From: Zygaena filipendulae
Lineage: Eukaryota > Arthropoda > Insecta > Lepidoptera > Zygaenidae
DNA length: 64,000 bases
Assembly: GCA_907165275.2 (NCBI GenBank)
Contig: OU015669.1
Location: 2,440,501 to 2,504,500 of the forward strand
Reading direction: 5' to 3'
Shown here: one piece after another, positions 1 through 12,065 of the stretch
Layout of the letters: every line of letters begins with the position of its first letter
Position numbering within the stretch: position 1 is the first letter of the stretch
Made by a program: the position numbers and the translations under genes
Notes under the pieces: generated by a model
Told to the model about the DNA's origin: nothing
What the model saw: only the letters and a program-made list of their open reading frames with translations
Database searches by the model: none

Positions 1-205
1 TCTGGAGAAATTTTGAGTAAATCGTGTTTTAACAGTGGGAGCGCCATTTTGTATCAACATTTTTTATGTTCAATATTTAGTTAAATATTTAAGCAATGTA
101 ATAAGGTAAACACATAATTAAAAAACGTTCCCTAACTCTCAATAAATTGCTCTGAATCGATAACTTAATTTTGTGGGTTAACATGTTATTGCTTATCTGC
201 GTCCA
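1..205 (-). mobile_element. TGGACGCAGATAAGC-type MITE, cut by window edge
   Basis: The terminal sequence, read on the minus strand, is TGGACGCAGATAAGCAATAA followed by CATGTTAACCCACA. It continues with a body shared with 31617-31854, 39778-40011 and 63246-63398. The far terminus lies outside the window. Confidence 0.8.
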
Positions 206-1373
206 ATTATTCTGCAGCATTTAAACAGAATAACAAAAAAAATTGGAGACAAGTGCCAAATTGGTCATAGTTTAAAAAAAATTGCATTTACCATATTTTA
301 CATATCATACCTAGTATTCTCCTATCGATTTCTTTTTAAATTAAATATCTTTGAAGATATGATTTTTTTATGGAAGGTGACGCTCGTTTAACGTAAGGCC
401 CCTGATTTATTATGGAGTCTCTTCGATTCTCTCAATGTCATACCTATTTAAGGTTCGTTTATATCTACAGATATCGTACCAGACACGTTCCGTGGCAGAC
501 AAAATTCATATTCTCCAATACATTGCGTAAGTATCTATCGTAGCACGGCCGCGCAGATAAGGGCCGTGCCCGCCCAGTATTCGCAAAAAGAATATTTTGT
601 CTCGCGGTTCATTTCTGTACGTGATTGTGGCTACATTTCGAGCAGTGTGAATAGAGCATCAGAACCGTGCAGACATCTTTTGTAAATAAACGGTTTCTGT
701 TGGTTTCTGCTTACATTTTTGCCCTAGCATGTGTCTGGCACGAAACGTGTCTGGCAAACTCAATGTCTGTAGATATAAACGGACCCTTAAAGATTCCACT
801 GTTTCAGTTATCAATAAAATACCAACGTATTGTTAAATTAATCCACGAGATATAACTGATCGTAAGCTGTAAACGAAACGCGTTGCCAAAATGAATTAGT
901 GAGTCTCTGTCGACATTCCCGATGCGTCCCCATCACACGAGCAAAAAGAAAAGGAGGACTGGAATGTTTTATTTATTTATGAGAAGACTCCGAAGCCCTG
1001 CACTGCGTAGCGAGCTGACAATGGTCTCGGCGAGATTAGGAGAGATCTCGCTCATTCCACATACATAGATTACATTCTGTTCCGTCGAGATACGTCTAAT
1101 AGGTACTTCCATTCAATAATATGGGAAGGGTCGGAAACAATTCTCCAATGGAAGATTATTTCTTTGCTCATTGTTCTAATTTTACTCTTACGAATTAATA
1201 TGCATTTTTGTGTTTCAAATCTCGAATGCGGATTTGTACTAATTGCACAGACGTATCGTGTTTCTCTGGAGAATTATGAAATATATTGTGGTAAAATCAT
1301 ACGTACCAATACATCATAGAGATGCGTACTTGATCAAAAAGTTTAGGCCGCTTAAAAATTCAAATTTAAATGT
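206..1373. other. Gene-free AT-rich DNA
   Basis: No convincing gene. A less AT-rich patch lies at about 530-660. A GTG-started 62-codon frame at 667-855 has a hydrophobic stretch but no ATG, so it is not called. Confidence 0.5.
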
Positions 1374-1580
1374 ACTTTATTGCCCCAAAAGAGAATAGTG
1401 AAACTAAGGCAAATAAAAGAAAGGACAGAGCAAAAGGCAGCCTTATTGCTAGAGGCAATATTTTCAAGACAACCCTAAGGTGATAGAGAGCTGTAGATAG
1501 AAACTAATAGAAATGTAGGTAGCTTAGTGTGGGATCAAGTAGATCTGTGTGTTGTGAAGTGAATTATTATTATTATTATA
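1374..1580 (+). mobile_element. LINE-like 3' end with TTA microsatellite
   Basis: The block TTAGTGTGGGATCAAGTAGA just before an ATT/TTA run recurs at 20060-20175 (minus), 63745-63806 (plus) and, decayed, at 59460-59515. The upstream part (TTATTGC..., GACAACCCT) matches the reverse of 20260-20360. This looks like the tail of a non-LTR retroelement. Confidence 0.6.
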
Positions 1581-3200
1581 TTGTTCCAACAGACATTTAG
1601 CTCGTCTTTTCTATTTTTGGTTGTATTTTTACTATTCGATTTTTTACTACGACTTTGATACTTACTACTGCTTTTATACTGACCAAGAATGAACGTGTGA
1701 GAATCTTAAAATATTCTCCCACGTCATGTTATTCAAGTTACTTTAACATAACGCGACAGATAACTGTAACCAGTTTTGTTCTTGTATTATCCCGTTCTAT
1801 AACGTAATTGACTGAATTTCTCTATGGACCAACCAATGTTTAATTGATTAAATCGTGTTACGACATGTTATAAAATGACATGTCAAATGATTACCACGCA
1901 TTAATGTTGTGTAACCTGTTGTAGTTATTTCCTAATACCCTTTTTGTACAGAGCATGGAGAGACACTAGTCTTATTTGTAGACTGAGTGACGCAAATGCA
2001 AGGGATTTTATTTTGACTGTGAGAATCTCTATACTCCTTGCTGTTAAATTCCAGCAACTATAGCAAATTTTTAATGTCTTAAGAGTCTATAGACTAGCTA
2101 TAATTGCTATTTCTTCTTTTTGATATGACATCATCATTATCTACAACAGTTGCTTAAAGAATTATTCCTTAAAAACTTATCTTTCAATACCTATTAAAAG
2201 TTATAAAATACTTCCTAAGAGTCACATCATATGAAATTAGCATACACTCGATGTAAATTATATTGCAGTTTGCAATTAAACTTTTTTGGATGTAATTTGC
2301 ATAATTAATCAGTTTAATGCATGAGCCTGCTCTGTCTTCTTGTACATAATATGTAAATATTAATCAACATGCTCGAATAAATCATCGCAAAACATTGTCA
2401 ATATTAGAATAGCAAAGTTATTCGTACCTAATTCATTGATGATTGATAATATTATTTTTATTAGTCTCTCTATGTAATATTTGACTTGTTGCAAAGTATT
2501 TTGGTTTTAAACATCTTGTATCGTCATTGGCTTTATTTCCAGCATACATAATATCTGATATTATTTCGTCACCATCAATTGCTATTCATTCAGATATGTT
2601 TTTACAAAAAATATTATAGTTAGGTACTTTAAATATTATATATGCTTGGTTTCAAAGCTTTGCTTTTTTCCATTAATTAAAATTATATATTTACCAACCA
2701 TAAAACGACTGTTAAGACCACCCTATTAAACGTGAGCAACGCTATCATTTTATGCTAATTCATTAAAAGCACCAAGATGTTTGTGCGTTATCACTTATAC
2801 ACCTGCATAACTTTTTTTATTAACCACTAAAATTTGCTTCGCGAAAACATCGCCTCGGATTAAACGCAGCGGATCAGTATAATGGCATCAAACATCTTAT
2901 TATGTTAATTTGCCCGTTTTAGCGCTATAGGCAGGCTCGCAAAGAGATTGCCGGTGTCTCTATCATGTCATTATAGTTAATTTTTTAACAACTAAATTAG
3001 CCGATACCACCAATGTTTGCTCAAGCTCGCTCACTGTGTGGTCACTGCGCAGATTCGGTCACGATTCTTTTTGTGATGACTTTCTTATACACAGCTTTTG
3101 AACGATTTACCATTTATCTTTTAAAGTATCCGTAACATAAGATTGTATCACTGATTTGTATGATACTTGTTTTTACAGTGATATTTGCCTATCATCACTT
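1581..3200. other. Gene-free AT-rich DNA
   Basis: No frame, RNA gene or repeat I can support. A less AT-rich, non-repetitive patch lies at about 2840-3060. Confidence 0.5.
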
Positions 3201-3445
3201 TCGGCCGCACTCAGAGTCGACTTTAATGATTACTTACTTAAGTATAGATTTTTAAAACAAAACTGGCTCAATCAGAGACTTTCAGTAAATTAATGTTAAT
3301 TGGCATTCAATGAGATGTAACTTAATTAGTTAAATGCCGACTATCATTAATTTACTGAACGTCCCTGATTGCGGCAGTTTTGTTTTAAAAATCTATACTT
3401 AACTAAGTAATCATTAAAGTCGACTCTGAGTGCGGCGGTAAGACT
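3201..3445. mobile_element. Fold-back MITE, CCGCACTCAGAGTCGA family, copy 1
   Basis: The two ends are inverted repeats of roughly 90 bp, from CCGCACTCAGAGTCGA to its complement. Each includes TTAAGTATAGATTTTTAAAA. A second copy lies at 11820-12065. No coding capacity. Confidence 0.88.
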
Positions 3446-4112
3446 ATATTTTATTTAGTTCATTGATAAATTAACCGCTTATTAATTTTTTTACAGGTAA
3501 TAACACTGTGACTCCGTCTGCTTGCCAACTTTTTTCACGTAGGTACGTGAGTACTCGGATCCATTTAATTTGAGACCACATATAATGATTGTTCGCATTA
3601 ATATTATAGTTCTCTAAGTTTCTTTTTTAAATATCGATTTGCAGTAGTACCTAATTTTAGTATTAAGATCTTTTTTAAACCCATTATTCTGTTGACGGCC
3701 AAAAAACAAATACTTATTAAGTTTGATAGCTATAATGTATTACTTAATTGGAAACAAAAAAGATAATGATTTAGACCAAATCACATACAATCAGCTAAAG
3801 GTCCCCAGGCGATAACAACGTAACAGAAAATTAGATCTCGTGAGATTGTACGTTAATATTTGTTAGTTTTAAAGGTTATGTTTATATAACTAAATATATA
3901 TATTTATCCGAGTAATTATAATGTATATGTGGTATTTTGACATATCACGAACTAATAATTGAGCAGACATAGACGGCTAGTTTGTAAAATAGGTTGTTTA
4001 TCTTTGATGCTATACAATTATCTCAAATGTATTATTTATAAACACGGGCAAACTGATAAAAAAATGTGGTCTTTTGATATCTCTATTGATTTCATAAGGA
4101 CCAATTTAGCTC
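3446..4112. other. Gene-free AT-rich DNA
   Basis: Nothing recognised beyond AT-rich sequence. Confidence 0.5.
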
Positions 4113-4315
4113 TCCTCACTAATATTATAAACGCGAAAGTGAGTTTGTTTGTTTGTTTGTTACGCTTTCACGCCCTAACGGCTCAACCGATCAGCACGAA
4201 ATTTTGCATGCACATTGTGAGGGGTACAGAGAAGGACATAGGTTACTTTTTAATCCCGGAATTCCCGCGGGAACTTCGAAATTACCCCGGGTGAAACCGC
4301 GGGGAACAGTTGTAG
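4113..4315 (+). mobile_element. Helitron-like non-autonomous element
   Basis: The start resembles the family consensus TCCCTACTAATATTATAAA. The 3' end has a GC hairpin (CCCGGGTGAAACCGCGG) shortly before the terminus, which here has decayed from CTAG to TTGTAG. The hairpin plus CTAG followed by T is the classic Helitron 3' end. It faces the copy at 4426-4629. Confidence 0.75.
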
Positions 4316-4425
4316 GTTTATAAAAATAAGACAAATGAGAAAGAAGAAGAAGAAGAAGAACAAAATCCCATTATAACCAGCATAGATCTAACAAGGTTGA
4401 ACGAGTTTCAAAGAAATATTTATAA

Positions 4426-4629
4426 CTAGCAGCTGTTCCCCGCGGTTTCACCCGCGTTCATTTCGGAGTTCCCGCGGGAATTCCGGGATAAAAACTACCC
4501 TATGTCCTCTGTACCCCTGGCAACGTGTAGGTATGCAAAATTTCATGACGTTCGGTTGAGACTTTAAGGTGTAAAAGCGTAACAGACAGACAGACAGAGT
4601 CACTTTCGCATTTATAATATTAGTAGGGA
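4426..4629 (-). mobile_element. Helitron-like non-autonomous element
   Basis: Minus-strand copy: it begins CTAG (the complement of the 3' end), followed by the hairpin CCGCGGTTTCACCCGCG, the block TTCCCGCGGGAATTCCGGGA and ends ATAATATTAGTAGGGA. Contains a GACAGACA run. Confidence 0.85.
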
Positions 4630-4981
4630 TATTGGAATAAAAAGTGGGAGTTAACGGAGAGTATTATTTTTCTTTAAAAAACCCACTTGCAAAGTGAGAA
4701 AAGGTTAGTAAATATGTACTGAAATGTTTACTTAAGCAGCGATATACTATGACAATAAACTTTGTACAAGTGTCAGGTTGTCTAGACTGCAGCCACGGGT
4801 GGTGTTGGTGGTGAGTTGGTGACGTGCTTAACCAATAACCATAATATTGTAATCACCGTTATTATTAAAGTTAATATTCCTACTTCTTTTCATCCGATTT
4901 TAACTAAAAGGACTACCTTGGAGGTAAATTAAATGATCGGTAGGTGCATTACTGAAAGATATATCGCGTATGATCCATACT

Positions 4982-5194
4982 TCCCTGCTAATATTACAAA
5001 TGCAGAAGTCACTCTGTCTGTCTGTCTGTCTGTTACGCTTTCATGCCTCAACGGCTCAATGGATCATCCGGATCATCATGTAATTTTGTGCACACGTTGT
5101 CAGAGGTACTGAAAAGGACATAGGGTAGTTTTTATCTCGGAATTCCCGCGGGAACTCCGAAATCACCGTGGGTGAAACCGCGGGGAACAGCTAG
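4982..5194 (+). mobile_element. Helitron-like non-autonomous element
   Basis: Runs from TCCCTGCTAATATTACAAAT to AACAGCTAG followed by T. The hairpin GTGGGTGAAACCGCGG lies just before the end. Near complete. Confidence 0.87.
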
Positions 5195-5758
5195 TAAAGA
5201 AAATACCTACAGATAATTGAAAATCTTCTACTGCTTTTGAAGTCGGTTATGACTTAAGAAGTGCATTAGATGGGTAGGTACTTACAAAGTGTGCAAAACC
5301 GATGATGCAGTTTGAGATGTGTCATAAGTACAATATTTTTTCTGTACCATGTCGCTCTGATCTTAAAACTGATATCTTACCTACTTTATCTGAAAACTCA
5401 TATCTAGATTCATAATAATTATGTCTATTCCTAGCATTTTCTAAGCCTCATTTCTAATTCTGTTTAGAAAGCCGTTGCATAGGTTTAGGTACACATAATA
5501 TTTGCCTAGCTCGGTTATTGAACTTATATACGTATTAAACATTTCTCTCGTAGGTTCTATTATATTAATTCGTATGTGGTGTTTACCATCCGACTCCTCA
5601 AATTGAGAATTATCGTCCAAGTTCAATATTCTCGTTGGCTATGACTTATTTGGTCATTAAATTCGATTCGACATCGTTGACTTTACACATTATTACTGGT
5701 GACGGTTCATTGTTATTTATGGTTGTGATAGATGTTTTGTTTCGTTTTGTGCTAGTTG
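5195..5758. other. Gene-free AT-rich DNA
   Basis: A 61-codon frame on the minus strand (5441-5626) has no recognisable motif and is not called. Confidence 0.5.
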
Positions 5759-6017
5759 AAGAAGTTATTTCAGTATGTTTTGTAACTAGCTAGATCACCA
5801 ACTATTAGGTACAATTAGCTTTCAACGACACTAGATTTTATATCATTCGTAATGCTTTAAAAATGAAATGCATTACGAGTAGCTCATTTCCCTATGCATC
5901 CCAATGCATTTCATTTTTAAAGCATTACGAATGATATAAAATCTAGTGTCGTTGAAGCTAATTGTACCTAATAGTTGGTGATCTAGCTAGTTACAAAACA
6001 TACTGAAATAACTTCTT
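5759..6017. repeat. Near-perfect 259-bp palindrome
   Basis: Arms 5759-5873 and 5904-6017 are reverse complements with only about one indel (near AGCTTTCAACG against CGTTGAAGCT), around a ~30-bp loop. Ends are AAGAAGTTATTTCAGTATG and its complement. Likely a young fold-back element. No clear target duplication was seen. Confidence 0.92.
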
Positions 6018-6267
6018 TTATCTTTACTCTGTTGTTTGGATGAATCTATAGATGGACCGTTTGGTTATGAAAATACTTGTGTTTTATTTGATGCAAATAT
6101 TGATGTCTTCCCAATATTTTTAGCCTGTCTTTAGTAAGATGTAACTTACACCCCTACTAATCTTCTGGCACAAGCATATTAATTATGCCTAAAAGGAGAG
6201 TCCTGCTATGTTTTGTTAATAAGTTTACATTGTGAAAGTAATAAATAATTTTTGATTTTTAATTGAA

Positions 6268-6449
6268 TTTCATATTATTAATGCAAAAGTACCTAACTCT
6301 GTCTATCTAACAGACGTTAGACGTTCAATGCCTTAACGGCTCAACCGATCATCATGAAATTTTGCATGGAAGGACATGGGTACTTTTGATCCCGGAATTC
6401 CCTCGGGAACTCCGAAATCAACGCGGGTGAAACCGCGGGCAACAGCTAG
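6268..6449 (+). mobile_element. Helitron-like element, decayed 5' end
   Basis: The 3' half is clear: GGAATTCCCTCGGGAACTCC, hairpin GCGGGTGAAACCGCGGG, end AACAGCTAG followed by T. The 5' end is degenerate. Confidence 0.8.
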
Positions 6450-6926
6450 TATAAGAAAATTATGATTACATGCTTCTTCTAGTGTATACTGTATTGTTTC
6501 TCTTACGAATGCCACAGTAGATAATAATGCCTGAATTCTAAGTATTTTTTTTTTCAAAACCGCGCCTACATTTTATCTTCGTAATATCCGCCGCTCGGTC
6601 GCAATGATACGATACGATTAATTGGTTTACGGTTTCTTTAAAAGAGTTAAAAGAGCACGTTTGCCCGAAATGTGATTCCGAGAAACGCGTTTCGTTCTGG
6701 TCAGATGTAACTTGCAAGTAATTGACCGATTCCGTTCGGTACTCGCTAAACAGTGAGCTTTATTAGCCCCCACATAATTTCTTCGGGATTTTATTTATTT
6801 TCCAATCGTGATCTCTCTATCTTGGTTTGAAGAAGTTTAATTTTTTTATTTCCGTCCATTTCATATTACTACACTGCTTGCGGTTATTCTGTTTATGATG
6901 CACATTATTTGTAAACTGTATTAAGA
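6450..6926. other. Gene-free DNA
   Basis: Unique sequence with no supported feature. Confidence 0.5.
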
Positions 6927-7124
6927 TCCTAATATTTTAGAGAGGTAACGTTTGTGAGTTTGTAAATTTGTTAGTTTGAATGTAACCACTGAGCAAATAA
7001 TCACTACCAGATGTAACCGCTGACACAAGCGATCCGATTCTAAAAGTTCTTCTTACTTTCATTAGTTTTTAAGAGTTCTCGAGGGAGTCCCGAAACACGA
7101 GAGTAACCACGCGGGAAAGGCTAG
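6927..7124 (+). mobile_element. Helitron-like element, divergent
   Basis: A TCCTAATATTTTAGAGAGG start, and CGCGGGAAAGGCTAG at the end followed by T. Body strongly diverged from the main family; resembles the copy at 57192-57359. Confidence 0.55.
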
Positions 7125-9289
7125 TAAAGAAATGAGAATGAAAAATGCCTAAATAATTTATTTAGTCGTATAGATCCAATTGCCATGTGAATATTCGAAG
7201 TCGTAATTTCTTGGTTCACATAAAGGTACTCAACATGCGCACACGCATATTTAACTTTTAATGTATGCCGCAATATCTGTGTGGTCTAATCTCTATTCCG
7301 CCCACTCGCTATTCGCCTGCCAAACGTCGAAGCGTGATGATTTACATTGGACCTCGAAAGCCTTAATTAGCTGTACACGTGGCCGCCTCATTAGCAATAC
7401 AATAATTGATTGGATATACCCTAGTCCCTCGCGTTAGTTAAACGCGTACAAGAGGAAAGCGACATACCAGTTTTCCCTATAAAGCGCAGCTACCTCATAA
7501 ATAACGCCCGTAACTGGTAAGTTAAATAATTAATAAGGTTATAAATCTATAAGTTCCTTACCTACTGTGTTTTCTTTGCTGATTCGGCACCATTATTTTC
7601 TCCGTCTCTTGTATACGGAATGCAAACTGAAGAGTTATAGTATTTTCGTTGGTTGCTGTTGATAATATCTGTAGAGAAACTCTTCTAAGCAATCCTGCTC
7701 CGTTATTCTTTAGAGCAAGTTGCGATGCTTAATAGAGTCGTATCATACGGATATCGCTGCCACTGCAGTCGTAGAGTAATATATTACACCGGATCCGTTT
7801 GCATTCGAATGAGTATTAACTTAGCTAGCAGCGTTTTAAGCAACACCACCAGTTTTAGAATCTTCATTCGCAACGTGAGCATTAAAATCCTTTTCTATTG
7901 AAAGATCGTCGGGAGGTGGGTGCTGCGTCGAATTTAGATGTGGAAAATGTACGATCGTCTGCCTTTTAGTGTCGCCCGCCGAGAATGTTTTAGAATCAAA
8001 TGCTTTTACGATGTTTTCCATCAACGCAGCGTGTGTTTAATTATTTCAAGCCTCGTTTATGAGATCGGAGCAACATTGACACAAATTGTTGGGTGCGACA
8101 GCGTGAATTGAGTCATTCATACGCACTCGGCGGGGGGCATAAAAGTTAACAATTGCTTATTGTATATGCATACGTTGCTCCTAATGTTCTTTATGACATT
8201 AGGGTATGATAAGTACAGAGATATGTACAGAAATTCCTTTTTACTGTAGAGATTACTTTAATGAAACTTGTTCAAATAGAACAATACCAATCGCATCTCA
8301 TTTTTTCTGAAATTTCGAAACAGTGTTCTATTTTTCCAGTTTGACATTTTGATTCCTTCCGTGGGTTCTGGATGAAAAACCATGGAATACGTGTTTCTTT
8401 ATTTGAAAAATAGGACCAAATCCTTGGCTCGTAAGACGTAACCTCAAAACTGATTCCATAAAGATTTAGGCACCCCCGTTTTCATCTCTTTTGGTGTTGA
8501 TTTTACACAAAATCTGTCATAGTGCTTGTCATGATGATCGGAATGCACGAATTTTTACGTTCCTAGCAGCTTGGTCCTGACTGATGAATCATTCAGGATA
8601 ATGTGATAAAATTGCGTCGATTATACCTACCATTTAACCTATACCTACTATTTACCACCGAACCTGTACTCATTTCCGTTCTCTCGAAAATGGCAGACCG
8701 TTTTTTCTTTTTCTTTTTTAAATTTTATTTCGAGCATAAACCAGATTAAGTAACTACTGGTATTTGTTAACCATTGCAATTGGTCCTATACCGTATTAAA
8801 TAAATAAATAAATAAAATAATTAATAAATAGTCTTAGTAATAATTTTTGTGGATAGTTGATTAAAATTTCTCGACACATAAAAAAAATACTGTCAATCGA
8901 TTATATTGCCGATTCTGAACAATTACCACATAGTGTACTATACTACAATAACGTTGTATAATCAGGAGAATATTCGAAGTTTCAAAATTCGAATGCCGAC
9001 ACACCGTTCACCGCTAAGTCGACTGCGCGTCACTCGTCAACAAAATTTACATTTTAATCAAATAATGGGAACCATCGCCCATCATATTGTGAACACAATT
9101 TATATGTGCCGTTACGGTGGCCCCGCGCTGCGCACCCCGTCGGGTTCATAGCGTGATTGTAACCGTTATTGTCTTGTTTGTGGCCGGTTTTGTTTTTGTA
9201 TGCAAACATGCATTCTGAACATTATTGGTTGGCTGATTTAGAGGAAACTATAATGGCTTCTTATTAGTAAGTACCTATACGAGTAGATG
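7125..9289. other. Gene-free DNA with a less AT-rich island
   Basis: No gene supported. The island at 7260-7540 is non-repetitive and contains homeodomain-like TAATTGATTG, as enhancers often do; this is suggestive only. An AATA run lies at 8795-8830. Confidence 0.4.
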
Positions 9290-9800
9290 ATAGATCAGTG
9301 GTCGGTGCGGTCGGATCATAGACCGCTACAATGAGATTGAGCTATCGGTGAAGCAAACCGTAACATAGCCCGGCTGGTTAGTCAGCACAGTCGAGTTGAG
9401 AATACTTGAGCAATATAAGGGCTTTTGTTTATCATTTTATCGATCATCAGAAGTTTTTGGTGTCTCTATCATTATACAACGCATTAGAACACGATTGGGT
9501 GATGATGTCTTCATCGTCGTGCGACCAAGGTGCACACTGCACCGCGCACGGTGTCGCCCGCTCATACATCATGCGAGCTGTGATAACGCGCTTACACCGG
9601 ATTTGTTACGCTGCAACGAGTCGTCTCGTTACCACTTCAGAGTGTATGGGAACAGCAGTAAGCGTAGAATGGACGGTGGAGGTAAAGTTTTCGGTTATGG
9701 TTTCAGAAAATGCTTTTATACGACTTCAAATAGAAGGAGGCTATCAATTCGATAGTTTTTCTCGTCTTTGTATGTATGTGTACGTGTGAAACCGCTGACC
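9290..9800 (+). other. Less AT-rich block with two overlapping frames, no gene called
   Basis: Two plus-strand frames (119 and 127 codons) overlap in different phases. Neither shows a known domain, and the longer starts lack a strong context. The block could be an untranslated first exon, promoter-proximal DNA or an old repeat. Confidence 0.3.
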
Positions 9801-11819
9801 ACTTCTCTTCGAATCGCTGTTTTGGTTCATGTTTTCTTTAAATGTCTCGTGTGATTAGAAGAATATCGGTAATATACGGTCCATTGTTGGATTTAAAATC
9901 ATAAAATCAATGTGATTTTGGTACAGAGAACTCTGATGATCGAAGGCCCGATAGTAACATATTTAATGTGCCGGTAAATCAATGGACAATCCCAAAAGCA
10001 CGTATCCAAGAAGGAAATTGGCTTGGTTTTATTTATTTTTTTTGCTTCTTTCAAGTGACACTTTTGGCGCGTTGAGTGAGAGTGAAATTTTATCGGACAA
10101 CTGAAGTGACGTGCACAGAATGGCACGTATATTTCTTTTTTTTTTATTTAAATGTGGAATCTCAATGAATTCCTGACAACGAAGTAGTGACATACACTTT
10201 CCTTTTGTTCTTATGTATAGAGAGCCCGCCAGAGGTCTCTTATCCAGCATCTGCGTACAATAAAAAAGATTAAGTTAGCTGTAACGTCTCCATTACACAC
10301 CAATTATCTCGGCTCGCCCGTACACAACTTTCACTGATAGCTGCGATCGTATCTCTCTGTTTTTCTGGATAGATTGGGAAGCGCCACGGATTTTATTGTT
10401 GTTACCAGCCAGTTGTGTTAGAAAGTGCGATAGCGCCACTGTCGCGCCTGTAGTACTTTGGCGCATTTTAAATTTCGAATTGTCATTATTATGACATAAT
10501 ATATAGATAGGTTAGGTTAGATTAGGTTATGACATAGGTAAGGTAACTACGACCCTAGTCGGTTCCATCCTGTTCATATGCGTACAGACATACAGACAGA
10601 AATTCTTTAAAATCATTGGATACAGCTAGTTACACTAGGTGGCTTTAACAATAAGCTTCGTCAGAGTCGCAAATCTAAGAAAACAATGTAAGCAATGCTA
10701 AGCGAACTGACATTCGCGAAGGTTTCGCTGCAAATCAGCCGCTGAATAAAAGCTCATTCTAATCAATAAATAATAAAGTAATAATTGTACGCAAACTTTA
10801 GTTTACAGCGACCGTGATAAAAATTGTATTGTCTACTGCCTTTTAATGCCTAATCTGTCCAAAGTGACGAGATATTGTCAATGTTCCCTTTATTAAAGCT
10901 TTACATCATCTTTCCACAATCACATTAGCTCTTTTAATTAGTATTTATGTTACAAATTTCTGAGGTTCGAGACTGTGGGAACTGTAATTATTTTCTACAC
11001 TTAATTTATTTTCCTGTATCCATCCATCTTAGCTGAGCGTATATCTACTCGTATGTTAATTAATATGTGATAAGACTTTAGACATAATTAATTGAAGTGA
11101 CGCGTACAAACAGAAGCTGATAGATTTCATTTTTGTTTTATTTTGTACATAATTAAGTATAGTTATTGATAGTACCTAATGTTATTTTGGTAAAGTTTAT
11201 TCATACTTCATTTCGTATTAAAGATTTACTCAAAAAGGGGATGAGGATGAGAAGAATGTGAGACGCGAAAAATAAAATTCTGTTCACTAGAAAAAATCCA
11301 TATCAACTATCAGTCAAGTAAGTCTTGATTGATTGCAAAATGATAATGCTTTCAACAAAACGCTATTTAGACCTAATGAGAATTGTTTTTTTCACAGTTG
11401 GACTTAAGGCGACTTGGTCATAATGCTCACAGCATCCATTTGGCCTCTTTTAATTAAAAAAATTAAAAAGAAAAAAATACATGTCATAATCAAAAGTTTA
11501 ACATTTTTAATCTGCATTATGATAATGAATAGCCATCGATAGTAATTGTCTATGGTAATAAATCGTTTTATCGATACGCGATATTACAGCGTGGGCGTAG
11601 TTGTCGTCCCTAAACCTAATCAAGATTATGTAATAGTGATGCATTTTTTCATATCGATGACTATCTTTCACCTTACGTTATAAGAGTAAAGAGTAGATAG
11701 AAGAAAATATATTTTCATTCTGAGATTAGTGATTCTTATTCTGATTTGTACTGGTTTTATTAGATTGGTGGAATAACAATACATGAATATTTTTAATACA
11801 AATCACGAGAAAGATACCT
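9801..11819. other. Gene-free DNA
   Basis: Nothing coding is supported. A short GGTTAGGTTAG stretch at 10508-10530 is only telomere-like. A poly-T run lies near 10135. Confidence 0.5.
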
Positions 11820-12065
11820 AACCGCCGCACTCAGAGTCGAATTTAATGATTACTTAGTTAAGTATAGATTTTTAAAACAAAACTTCCGCAATCAGAGACG
11901 TTCAGTAAATTAATGTTGATTGACATTTAATGAGATGTAACTTAATTAGTTAAATGCCAATTAAAATTAATTTATTAAACTTGTCTGATTGCGGCAGTTT
12001 TGTTTTAAAAATCTATACTTAACTAAGTAATCATTAACGTCGACTCTGAGTGCGGAGGTAAGACA
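11820..12065. mobile_element. Fold-back MITE, CCGCACTCAGAGTCGA family, copy 2
   Basis: Same length and arms as 3201-3445. The right end reads GACTCTGAGTGCGGAGGTAAGAC; both copies share the GGTAAGAC right edge, so the element probably extends to there. Confidence 0.88.

Noticed and set aside
667..855. 62-codon plus frame with a hydrophobic, signal-like stretch (RFLLVSAYIFALACVW)
   Set aside because: It opens on GTG, has no ATG in place, no recognised mature peptide or cleavage motif and no splice context.
9396..9789. Two overlapping plus frames of 119 and 127 codons
   Set aside because: They overlap in different phases, show no domain and lie in a locally GC-richer patch where long frames arise by chance.
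10508..10530. Interstitial telomere-like GGTTAGGTTAG
   Set aside because: Only about four imperfect TTAGG units; such short runs are common in insect DNA.
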